Of a stretch of 64,000 nt of DNA, positions 16,411 to 24,777 are shown piece after piece. The notes under the pieces were generated by a model that saw only the letters and a program-made list of their open reading frames with translations, was not told the DNA's origin and ran no database searches. The DNA comes from JBHHYU01 sp046757725 (lineage in GTDB: Bacteria; Desulfobacterota; Binatia; UBA9968), in NCBI GenBank assembly GCA_046757725.1, contig JBHHYU010000002.1, forward strand, positions 1 to 64,000. The letters run 5' to 3'. Numbering within the stretch: position 1 is the first letter of the stretch; every line of letters starts with the position of its first letter. Made by a program: the position numbers and the translations under genes.

Positions 16411-17883
16411 ATGGCGAAATATTTCATTGCCGGTGAGCCTCAAGATTCGGAGAATGGCGAGGTCGCTGAAATTCGCAACCCTGCGACTGGAGAATTGGTT
16501 GATACGGTGCCGAAGGGAACCGTGAATGATACCCGTCGTGCTATCAACGTTGCCGCTGAGGCCTTAAAAAAATGGTCGCTGCTGGCACCATCGAAAAGGG
16601 GGACGATCCTGCTAGAAGCCACACGGCTCATCCGTGAGCAGGAAAAAGAGCTGGCAACCTGTTTAACAAAGGAGCAAGGGAAACCTATCGGAGAATCCAT
16701 TCGGGAGATCCGCCGCTTTGCCCATACGCTGGAGCACTATGGGGGGATGGCCAAGAGCCTGCGCAGCGGTTCTGTATTGCTTGACCACGGGCGCTATGGC
16801 TTGATTCTGCGAAAGCCTATAGGGGTCTGTGGGGCTATCGTTCCCTGGAACTTCCCGATCGGGCTTTTAGGAAACAAGGTCGGCCCGGCGCTCCTCTGCG
16901 GTAATACAATAGTCGTAAAACCTGCTGGTACGACCCCGCTTACCGATGCCCGGTGCGTGGAGTTAGTCCACCAGGCCATCGTTCAAGGGGGCGGGCCGAA
17001 GGGCGTCATTAATATCGTGACTGGATCGGGCGGAGTGGTGGGAGAAGAGCTCCTGCAAAATCCGACTGTAAGAAAGATCGGCTTTACGGGTGCAACCGAC
17101 ACAGGTAAGAGAGTCATGGAGATCGCATCGAAGGACTTCAAACACGTAACCCTGGAGTTAGGCGGCAGCGATCCTATGATTGCCTGCGACGATGCCGACT
17201 TGGATCGGGCCGTCAGTGCCGCCTCTGTCGGGCGCTTTTATAATTGTGGGCAGGCCTGCTTAGCCGTCAAGAGGCTCTATGTGTTCGACAAAATCGCCGA
17301 CACCTTTATCGAGAAGCTTGTCGAGAAAGTGAAGAAGCTACGCATCGGCAATGGCCTTAATCGGGGTAGCCTTTTAGGCCCTCTTCACACGGCGGCACAG
17401 AGAGAGGAAGTCGAAGAGCAGGTAGAGGACGCAGTAAAACGCGGGGCTGAGATTCTTCATGGGGCTTCGAGGCCTAAAGGGGATTCCTACGACAACGGGT
17501 TTTTTCTTCAACCCACACTTCTGACCGATGTAGATCCCGCTTCCCGAATCATTCAGGAGGAGTGTTTTGGCCCGGCTCTTCCTATCATCCGAGTTAAAGG
17601 TCTCGACGATGCCATTGAGCAGGCCAATAGCTCTATCTTCGGCCTCGGCTCCTCCGTCTGGACACGGGATATCAATCGAGCAATGGAAGCCGCCGAGAGA
17701 ATCGACGCGGGTTATACGTGGGTCAATTCTGCCCAGATCATATACGATGAACTACCGTTCGGCGGTGTCAAGCAGAGCGGTATCGGAAAGGAACATGGCA
17801 GTGAGGCCATTGACTACTACAGCGAAACCAAATCGGTGGTGATAGCGACCGAGACCCGATCGGAAGCGGCAGGCGGAGAGTAG
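16411..17883 (+). CDS. NAD(P)-dependent aldehyde dehydrogenase
   Basis: A 490-residue aldehyde dehydrogenase. The oxyanion Asn is in PWNFP (N147), the general-base Glu in LELGG (E249) and the nucleophile Cys in NCGQAC (C283). It oxidises an aldehyde to a carboxylic acid. As the first gene of the plus-strand operon it would supply the acid that the next gene's product activates with CoA. Similarity is to succinate-semialdehyde and aromatic aldehyde dehydrogenases; the exact substrate is not clear. A good ribosome binding site (acggaggaccctt) fixes the start. Confidence 0.92.
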   Translation: MAKYFIAGEPQDSENGEVAEIRNPATGELVDTVPKGTVNDTRRAINVAAEALKKWSLLAPSKRGTILLEATRLIREQEKELATCLTKEQGKPIGESIREIRRFAHTLEHYGGMAKSLRSGSVLLDHGRYGLILRKPIGVCGAIVPWNFPIGLLGNKVGPALLCGNTIVVKPAGTTPLTDARCVELVHQAIVQGGGPKGVINIVTGSGGVVGEELLQNPTVRKIGFTGATDTGKRVMEIASKDFKHVTLELGGSDPMIACDDADLDRAVSAASVGRFYNCGQACLAVKRLYVFDKIADTFIEKLVEKVKKLRIGNGLNRGSLLGPLHTAAQREEVEEQVEDAVKRGAEILHGASRPKGDSYDNGFFLQPTLLTDVDPASRIIQEECFGPALPIIRVKGLDDAIEQANSSIFGLGSSVWTRDINRAMEAAERIDAGYTWVNSAQIIYDELPFGGVKQSGIGKEHGSEAIDYYSETKSVVIATETRSEAAGGE

Positions 17884-17892
17884 ACACCCGGT

Positions 17893-19434
17893 ATGAGAGT
17901 TGACCTTCCCGATCTCTATAACGCAGCAACCACCTTTGTAGACGAAAACATCGCCCAGGGCCGCGGAAATAAGACGGCTATCTACTACCTGGACAAGCAG
18001 TTCACCTATCAGGAAGTCTTTGAGAGGGTCAACCAAACAGGGAATGCCCTACGGGATCTAGGTGTCGAGATTGAGCAACGGGTTCTTCTCGCCGTGCCCG
18101 ACTCTCCTGAATTCGCGTTCAGCTTTTTCGGGGCAATAAAGATCGGGGCCGTTCCGATCCCCACCAACCCATGGATGAAGGCAGGCGATTATGAGTACCT
18201 ACTCCATGATAGCCGAGCCCGCGTGTTAATTGTTCATGAGTCATCCCTTCCTGAAGTGGAAAAGGTCCGGGACCGTTCCCGTTACCTTAAACATGTTATC
18301 GTGGTGGGAAAACCTAAGGGAAAGGCCCTTTCTTTTGAATCCCTTGTCGCCAAGGCTTCCGGTAACTTAGAAGCTGAGCCCACCCGTAAAGACGATGTCG
18401 CCTGGTGGGGCTATACCTCCGGAAGCACCGGCTTCCCTAAGGGAGCTGTCCACCTCCAGCACGACATGGTTACGATCACCGATCTCTTTGTAAAACCCGT
18501 TCTCGGGATGCAGGAAAACGACATCTGTTTCTCGGCCTCCAAGCTTTTCTTCTCTTACGGTCTGGGGAACTCCCTCTATTTTCCTTTCCGGTTCGGCGCT
18601 TCCAGCGTGCTTTGGCCTGAGCGGCCTGAACCAGAAAAGATCCTGCAGGTCATTGAAAAGCACCATCCGACCTTCTTCTTTTCCGTCCCTACGCTCTATG
18701 CCCGGTTTCTCCGCGTAGAGAAAAAATACGATTTGAGTTCGCTCAGAATATGCCTTTCTTCTGGCGAACCTCTCCCCCCATCTCTATTCCACCAATGGAA
18801 AGAGAGATTTGGTCTCGATCTTCTGGACGTGGTGGGGTCCACAGAGGCCACGCATGATTTTCTTGCCAACCGCCCTGGCAAGGCAAAACCGGGAAGTAGT
18901 GGGGAGGTAACACCGGCATTTGAAGCCAAAATTGTGGACGAAGAGGGGCGGGAACTTCCCGCGGGCAAAGTGGGGAACCTCATGGTCAAAGGGGATTCCA
19001 ATTCTCCGTACTATTGGAATAAGCACGAGCAGACGCAGAAGACCATGCAAGGGGAATGGCTGAAGACAGGAGACACCTATTACTGCGATGAAGAAGGCTA
19101 CTATTGGTATTGTGGCCGCTCTGATGACATGTTGAAGGTAGGTGGCCTGTGGGTCTCTCCCATCGAGATCGAGAATACGCTCCTGGAACATCCCGCCGTC
19201 CTGGAGGCCGCAGTCACGGGACACGCGGACCAGGAGGGATTGATCAAACCGAAGGCTTATATTCTGCTGAAGAGTGAGTTCCAACCCAGCCAACAGCTCA
19301 AAGAAGAGCTCCAGTCCCTAGTTAAAAACAAACTCGCCCCGTACAAATACCCCAGGCAGATTGATTTCGTCGATGAGCTCCCCAAAACAGTCACAGGAAA
19401 GATCCAGCGATTCAAGTTGCGAGCCACAACATAG
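17893..19434 (+). CDS. Benzoate-CoA ligase family acyl-CoA synthetase
   Basis: A 513-residue adenylate-forming enzyme. The AMP-binding loop is GYTSGSTGFPKGAVH and a VGSTEATHDFLANRPG block follows. The C-terminal hinge GRSDDMLKVGGLWVSPIEIE and the catalytic-lysine motif PKTVTGKIQRFKL are intact. The GSTE-x-x-H-x-F-x-x-NRPG pattern and YCGRSDDMLKV are characteristic of benzoate-CoA ligases (BadA/BclA type). It would activate an aromatic acid to its CoA thioester in the cytoplasm. It starts 9 bases after the dehydrogenase, consistent with an aldehyde to acid to acyl-CoA route. The ring substituents accepted cannot be told. Confidence 0.88.
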   Translation: MRVDLPDLYNAATTFVDENIAQGRGNKTAIYYLDKQFTYQEVFERVNQTGNALRDLGVEIEQRVLLAVPDSPEFAFSFFGAIKIGAVPIPTNPWMKAGDYEYLLHDSRARVLIVHESSLPEVEKVRDRSRYLKHVIVVGKPKGKALSFESLVAKASGNLEAEPTRKDDVAWWGYTSGSTGFPKGAVHLQHDMVTITDLFVKPVLGMQENDICFSASKLFFSYGLGNSLYFPFRFGASSVLWPERPEPEKILQVIEKHHPTFFFSVPTLYARFLRVEKKYDLSSLRICLSSGEPLPPSLFHQWKERFGLDLLDVVGSTEATHDFLANRPGKAKPGSSGEVTPAFEAKIVDEEGRELPAGKVGNLMVKGDSNSPYYWNKHEQTQKTMQGEWLKTGDTYYCDEEGYYWYCGRSDDMLKVGGLWVSPIEIENTLLEHPAVLEAAVTGHADQEGLIKPKAYILLKSEFQPSQQLKEELQSLVKNKLAPYKYPRQIDFVDELPKTVTGKIQRFKLRATT

Positions 19435-19515
19435 GGCCAAAGCCGCGCAAGGACAATTTGAATGTTCTTAAGTCTCGACCTAACTCACCAGCCTGATACC
19501 TGAAAAGGAGGAACG

Positions 19516-20217
19516 ATGAGTCTCAAAAAACTTAGAGAAGACCTGTCTTATTCATGCAACATCCTTGCCCGTGAAGGCCACTGGGATAACGTCCTGGGCC
19601 ATGTCTCCGTGCGTATTCCGAGACAGGACAGGATTCTGATAAAGCCCCACAGCTTTGCGTTCGAGGAAATCCGACCCAAGCACGCCATCGTCTGCAACTT
19701 GGCAGGCATAAAGGTTGAAGGCCGGTACGAACGTCACTCGGAAATCTACATCCACACGGAAATCTACAAGGTCCGTCCCGATGTCAACTGTGTCGTTCAT
19801 ACCCATCCCCCCTATGCGACGGTCTTCGGTTCCCTGCGCCAGCCACTTCGGCCCATCAGCCACGAGGGGTCTATCTTTGCAGATGGGCTTCCCTTATTCA
19901 CCTACACAACGGCCCTTATCCGCAGCCCGGACTTGGGCCGAAAACTGGCCAAGGCCCTCGGCAATTGCCGTGCCGCTCTTATGAAAAACCACGGCGTCAC
20001 CGTGGTAGGAGCCTCCATAAAAGAGGCCACGCTATACGCGGTATTTTTGGAGAAGGCGGCTCGGATCCAACTGCTTGCGACTGCCTCAGGCAAGCCTTCC
20101 TGGAGTAGCGACAAAGAGGCCAAGCTAAAGTTTGAGCAAATCTACACTCCTCACCGTTTGGATTCCATGTGGAACTACTTTGTCCGACGAGCAAAAAAGG
20201 ATAGAAAAGGTGGGTGA
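19516..20217 (+). CDS. Class II aldolase/adducin family protein
   Basis: A 233-residue protein of the class II aldolase family. The zinc-site motif HTHPPYA (starting near residue 95) and the later KNHGVTVVG, with the third His, are both present. Family members are aldolases (fuculose- or ribulose-phosphate type) and some aromatic hydroxyacid decarboxylases. In this operon a decarboxylase or aldolase acting on a ring-derived intermediate is plausible but unproven. A strong aaaaggaggaacg site precedes the ATG. It lies 81 bases after the CoA ligase. Confidence 0.85.
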   Translation: MSLKKLREDLSYSCNILAREGHWDNVLGHVSVRIPRQDRILIKPHSFAFEEIRPKHAIVCNLAGIKVEGRYERHSEIYIHTEIYKVRPDVNCVVHTHPPYATVFGSLRQPLRPISHEGSIFADGLPLFTYTTALIRSPDLGRKLAKALGNCRAALMKNHGVTVVGASIKEATLYAVFLEKAARIQLLATASGKPSWSSDKEAKLKFEQIYTPHRLDSMWNYFVRRAKKDRKGG

Positions 20218-20223
20218 AGAAAT

Positions 20224-21186
20224 ATGTCTAAAAAACTCCATCTGACCTTGGCCTGTGGAGACTACGAGATCGTCGGTGCCCTCAAAGAGGGGAGCGTCAA
20301 GCCGGACGGTATTGAACTCACGGTGCTCACGGATATGACCTCGGACGTCCGCCACTGGCGAACGATTCGAAATCGCGAATTCGATATTGCCGAGCTTTCC
20401 ATGTCGAACTACCTGATAGCGAAATCCGCCGGCTTACCCTTCGCCGCCATCCCGGTTTTTCTCCACCGCCGTTTCCGCCACGGCTTTGTATTTCTTAACG
20501 CCGGTAAAGGAATCGACAAACCCACAGACCTTATCGGCAAAAGGGTAGGCTTGCGCAATTTCCAAGCGACGAGCAATCTCTGGGTTCGAGGGATTTTGGA
20601 GCACGAATATCAGGTCCCACACCGAAGCATCCAATGGTTTAAGCAAGATGAGGAAGAGGTCGAATTCACGCCTCCCAAAGACCTCATACTGCACCGAGTT
20701 CCTCAGGGAAAGCGCGTCGACAAAATGCTGGTCGATGGTGAACTGGACGCCCTGATTCATCCGGAACTGATCCAACCTATTCTGAACAGAGACAAGAAAG
20801 TGAAACGACTTTTCGAAAACTACAAGGAATTAGAAATTCAGTACTACAAGCGGACAGGCATTTTCCCCATCATGCACACCACCGCAATCAAACAGGAAAT
20901 TATCGACAAGTACCCCTGGGTTCCGATCAACTTAATGCGGGCCTTCGAGCGGGCCAAACAAGCCGCCTACAAGCGTATGGAAAACCCCAGAATCGTCCCG
21001 TTAGCCTGGTTTCGCCATTCGCTTGAGGAACAGGAAAAACTCTTGGGACACGACCCCTGGATCTACGGTCTCGGTGAAACCAACCACAGGAATCTAGATA
21101 CCCTCATCCAGTATTCCCATGAGCAAGGGCTGATCGGAAGGAAAATTCCAGTTGACGAGCTGTTCGTAAATACCGACCAAGGTTAA
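20224..21186 (+). CDS. 4,5-dihydroxyphthalate decarboxylase-like protein
   Basis: A 320-residue protein that starts KLHLTLACGDYEIVGAL and resembles Pht5-type 4,5-dihydroxyphthalate decarboxylases, which share a periplasmic-binding-protein fold. Supporting segments are GSVKPDGIELTVL, FDIAELSMSNYL and FPIMHTTAIK. There is no signal peptide, so a cytoplasmic enzyme is more likely than a transport receptor. It follows the aldolase gene by 6 bases. The family name does not prove the substrate: many members have no tested activity. Confidence 0.78.
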   Translation: MSKKLHLTLACGDYEIVGALKEGSVKPDGIELTVLTDMTSDVRHWRTIRNREFDIAELSMSNYLIAKSAGLPFAAIPVFLHRRFRHGFVFLNAGKGIDKPTDLIGKRVGLRNFQATSNLWVRGILEHEYQVPHRSIQWFKQDEEEVEFTPPKDLILHRVPQGKRVDKMLVDGELDALIHPELIQPILNRDKKVKRLFENYKELEIQYYKRTGIFPIMHTTAIKQEIIDKYPWVPINLMRAFERAKQAAYKRMENPRIVPLAWFRHSLEEQEKLLGHDPWIYGLGETNHRNLDTLIQYSHEQGLIGRKIPVDELFVNTDQG

Positions 21187-21192
21187 CCCGCC

Positions 21193-21900
21193 ATGGAAAC
21201 AGCAGTGATTGCAGGCGTAGGACCTGGCCTCGGAGCATCCCTGGCCAGAGTTTTTGCAAAGGAGGGTTTCTCCGTCTGCCTTCTTTCACGGCACGCCGAG
21301 TCCAGCGAGCCTGTTGCGGCTCAAATTACAGACCAGGGTGGAAAGGCGCTGGCGCTGCAGGTGGACGTGACCGACGGTAAGGCCGTTGTTCGAGCGCTAG
21401 ACAAGTGCCGGGCCCAGCTGGGTGCAGTTACCGTTCTCGCATACAACGCCAGTGGTTCCGGCCGGGGCCCTTTCCTGGAACTCGATTCAGAGACCATCCG
21501 GAAATCATTTGAAGTGGGAACGATGGGTGCGGTCTATTTGGCCCAAGCGGTCATCCCGGACATGCTCCAAGCCGGCCACGGTTTTATCTCCTTGACCGGT
21601 GCTACCGCTTCTCTACGCGGTCGCTCAGGTTTTGCCCCCTTGGCGATAACCAAATCGTCTCTTCGCATTCTTGGCCAATCGCTCGCCCGCGAATTCCATC
21701 CTCAAGGCATTCATGTGGTCCACGTGATCGTCGACGGCCAGATCGATACACCAAAGCACCGCGCACGCGAACCCCAACGTAACCCAGAAACATTGATCCC
21801 ACCGGATACCATCGCCGATGCCATCATCCACACTTTCAGGCAACCGAAAAATGCTTGGACGCATGAGATTGATATTCGCCCCTATGGGGAGGATTTTTAA
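21193..21900 (+). CDS. Atypical short-chain dehydrogenase/reductase
   Basis: A 235-residue SDR fold protein. The nucleotide loop is GVGPGLGASLA (residues 8-18) and the NNAG-equivalent is YNASG. In the catalytic region the usual Tyr of YxxxK is leucine (L150, in PLAITKSS) while the lysine (K154) remains. Loss of the tyrosine suggests altered chemistry or a binding role; a group of SDRs with this feature exists. It follows the decarboxylase-like gene by 6 bases and belongs to the same operon. Confidence 0.82.
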   Translation: METAVIAGVGPGLGASLARVFAKEGFSVCLLSRHAESSEPVAAQITDQGGKALALQVDVTDGKAVVRALDKCRAQLGAVTVLAYNASGSGRGPFLELDSETIRKSFEVGTMGAVYLAQAVIPDMLQAGHGFISLTGATASLRGRSGFAPLAITKSSLRILGQSLAREFHPQGIHVVHVIVDGQIDTPKHRAREPQRNPETLIPPDTIADAIIHTFRQPKNAWTHEIDIRPYGEDF

Positions 21901-21963
21901 TCAGAAGCTTCGAACTCGTGCCATCGCCGATCAGGCTAGACCCAAAACTCGGGGCAGGACAAC

Positions 21964-22905
21964 ATGAACCCTTCACCACCCGCGCCGGTCTCCTCCTATC
22001 TCCTTCTTTTCCTCCCCCCTTTTTTTTGGAGCACCAACTTCATTGTTGGCAAAGCTCTCGTGGGCTCTGTTCCGCCCTGGACCCTCAATACGGGTCGCTT
22101 TACGGTTGCTGCCTTAATATTGATACCGCTTTTTCTCTATAGACGAGAATGGCGGGCTATACCGAAGGATGCTATCACCATTCTGGTCCTCATGAGTGTA
22201 ACGGGCGTCTTCGCCTTCAATAGCCTCCTGTATACCGGGTTGCACTACACGACCGCCATCAATGCCACCCTGGTCAACGCTACGACTCCCGTTACGACCG
22301 CTTGCCTTGCTTGGCTTTTCATTGCTGAAAAAATGACCTGGCGGCGGCTCTTAGGCATTCTTCTCTCCTTGACCGGCATAGGATGGATCGTGAGTCACGG
22401 TTCCCTGGAGACCCTCACGCATCTGAGATTTAACCCTGGTGATATCATCGTCTTTTTTGCCACCACCCTATGGGGATTTTATTCCGTAATGGCAAAACGA
22501 ATGATGCAACAGATCTCTCCCTTTGCCTTGACCGCTATCACCACCGGTATCGGAGTACTATTTCTTCTGCCCGCAGCCCTTTTAGAGCTCTCCTGGAGCC
22601 CGGCTGATCTTTCCCGACAGGAGGTACTTCTGGGCTTTCTATACCTCGGCATTTTCCCTTCCTTTGTTGCCTTCCTGATATGGAACCGCTCTATTTTAAT
22701 CTTCGGCCCCGGTCGCGCTACTCTGGTCTATAACAGCATGCCTCTCTTTGCCGTCATCCTCTCCGTAGCCTTTTTGAGCGAGACGCTGATGGCCTACCAG
22801 GTTATAGGTGGGGTGATTATCATCGCTGGAGTTATCATTGGAACAATGGAACCTGCCCAGCCTGATAAGCCGATGACGCCCTACACGGAGATAGCGCACC
22901 GTTAG
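21964..22905 (+). CDS. EamA/DMT-family transporter at the end of the aromatic-acid operon
   Basis: A 313-residue ten-helix EamA protein with two repeats (NTGRFTVAALILIPLFLYRR, later FGPGRATLVYNSMPLFAV). It is not a close match to the transporter at 4313-5170. It is the last gene of the plus-strand operon, 63 bases after the SDR, and probably moves a pathway metabolite across the inner membrane. Direction and substrate are unknown. Confidence 0.85.
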   Translation: MNPSPPAPVSSYLLLFLPPFFWSTNFIVGKALVGSVPPWTLNTGRFTVAALILIPLFLYRREWRAIPKDAITILVLMSVTGVFAFNSLLYTGLHYTTAINATLVNATTPVTTACLAWLFIAEKMTWRRLLGILLSLTGIGWIVSHGSLETLTHLRFNPGDIIVFFATTLWGFYSVMAKRMMQQISPFALTAITTGIGVLFLLPAALLELSWSPADLSRQEVLLGFLYLGIFPSFVAFLIWNRSILIFGPGRATLVYNSMPLFAVILSVAFLSETLMAYQVIGGVIIIAGVIIGTMEPAQPDKPMTPYTEIAHR

Positions 22906-23085
22906 ATGGTGGTGATGTGTACGGGCAGGTGAGGGAACAACGAGCCGAGGTACGGGATAACTGTCGCCGCCTTCGAGGGCTTCACCGCTTTACGTTGTCC
23001 CAATCATGAGAGGCGCAGTTTTGTAGATTGTGTTCCGTCACGACAGAGAACCCTTAAGGAGGACCTCGCTTAGGGTCATCCCTCG

Positions 23086-24591
23086 TCAAGGGAGGTTCGT
23101 TATGCCCATCAGGTAGCGATCACACTCTCTTGCTGCCCCACGCCCTTCGTTAATGGCCCAGACCACCAAGCTCTGGCCGCGCCTCATGTCGCCCGCTGCG
23201 AAGACGCCTTCGAGATTCGTTGTGAATCTCCCGTACTCCGCTTTGGCGTTGGAGCGAGGGTCACGTTCGACGCTAAGTTCAGTGAGAATTACCTCTTCCG
23301 GACCTAGGAACCCCATGGCAAGCAGTACGAGATCGGCAACCAAAACTCTCTCCGAGCCCGGAACTCTCTTGGGGATGAAGGCACCCTTCTCATTTTTGCT
23401 CCACTCCACGTCGTAGATATGCATCTCTTTGACGTTCCCCTTCGCGTCGCCAACAAACTTTTCGCCTGTGGTCAGATAGATGCGCGGATCATCGCCGAAT
23501 CGGGCTTTTGCCTCTTCCTGACCGTAGTCCAGACGATAGATCTTCGGCCACTCCGGCCAAGGATTGTCGGGCTGTCGTGTGTCAGGAGGTCGAGGAAGAA
23601 TTTCAAGTTGCGTGAGACTTTTGCATTTGTGGCGCATCGCCGTGCCTGTACAGTCCGTACCCGTATCTCCGCCACCCACAATAATGACATTCTTGTCAGT
23701 GGCGGAGATGTAATTTCCGTCCTCAAGGCCAGAGTCTAGCAGACTTTTGGTATTGGCATGGAGGAATTCCATGGCAAAGTGAATGCCTTTGAGATCCCGG
23801 CCGGGAATCGGCAAATCCCGAGGCTTGGTGGCTCCGCAACAGAGTATTACTGCATCGAACTCCTCCCGGAGTTTCGTTGCTGGTATGTGAACACCAACAG
23901 CGGTATTCGTGACAAACTTGACGCCTGCCTCGGCCATGAGATTGATACGCCGCTGAACGACGCCCTTATCGAGCTTCATGTTCGGAATACCGTACATCAA
24001 CAGGCCGCCGATACGGTCGGCACGCTCGTACACGGTTACCCGGTGACCGGCACTGTTCAATTGAGCGGCACAGGAGAGCCCCGCCGGCCCTGAGCCGACG
24101 ACTGCAACCTTCTTTCCGGTCCATCTTTCCGGTGGTTCCGCTTTAACCCACCCTTCAGAGAAGCCCTTCTCGATAATCGAGCACTCGATATTCTTGATCG
24201 TGACCGGCGGATCGGTCATCCCCAACACACACGAACCCTCGCACGGTGCCGGGCAGACACGACCCGTGAACTCAGGGAAGTTATTGGTCTTGTGTAAACG
24301 TGCCAAGGCCTCTTTCCACAATCCTTGATAAACCAGGTCATTCCACTCGGGGATCAGATTGTTAATCGGGCACCCCGAGGCCATGCCCTTGATGAGAACC
24401 CCCGCGTGGCAGAAGGGGACCCCACAGTCCATGCAGCGACCACCCTGCTCCTGCAGTTTGCTCTCGGGAAAGTGGTCATGAAATTCTTTCCAATCGTTCA
24501 ACCTCTCCAGGGGGGATCGATCCGGCGGCAGCTCGCGCTGAAATTCCATAAATCCCGTTGCTCTTCCCATGCCTTTTATTACTCCCTTCAA
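23086..24591 (-). CDS. gltD: Glutamate synthase small subunit
   Basis: A 501-residue NADPH-dependent flavoprotein. The N-terminal iron-sulfur region has CMDCGVPFCH and the later CPAPCEGSC. A FAD-binding GSGPAGLSCAAQL and an NAD(P)-binding GGGDTGTDC follow. It feeds electrons from NADPH to GltB for conversion of glutamine plus 2-oxoglutarate to two glutamates. It follows gltB with a gap of 186 bases. The sequence and length are standard. Confidence 0.96.
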   Translation of the reverse strand: MKGVIKGMGRATGFMEFQRELPPDRSPLERLNDWKEFHDHFPESKLQEQGGRCMDCGVPFCHAGVLIKGMASGCPINNLIPEWNDLVYQGLWKEALARLHKTNNFPEFTGRVCPAPCEGSCVLGMTDPPVTIKNIECSIIEKGFSEGWVKAEPPERWTGKKVAVVGSGPAGLSCAAQLNSAGHRVTVYERADRIGGLLMYGIPNMKLDKGVVQRRINLMAEAGVKFVTNTAVGVHIPATKLREEFDAVILCCGATKPRDLPIPGRDLKGIHFAMEFLHANTKSLLDSGLEDGNYISATDKNVIIVGGGDTGTDCTGTAMRHKCKSLTQLEILPRPPDTRQPDNPWPEWPKIYRLDYGQEEAKARFGDDPRIYLTTGEKFVGDAKGNVKEMHIYDVEWSKNEKGAFIPKRVPGSERVLVADLVLLAMGFLGPEEVILTELSVERDPRSNAKAEYGRFTTNLEGVFAAGDMRRGQSLVVWAINEGRGAARECDRYLMGITNLP

Positions 24592-24777
24592 CGTGGAAAC
24601 TCTTCAAAATGTCCTGTGCCAGCCGTCAACAAGCACACCCCGGCATGACGGAGATCCGCCATCCTTGCTGGTTTGCAGAACCCTTGTAGGGATCCCTGTA
24701 TTAACCTGCGGCGGGGTACGCACGAGGCCCGCTCTTAAGGAGCATAATGGACCGGTACGTCGTTCATACTTAACAGC

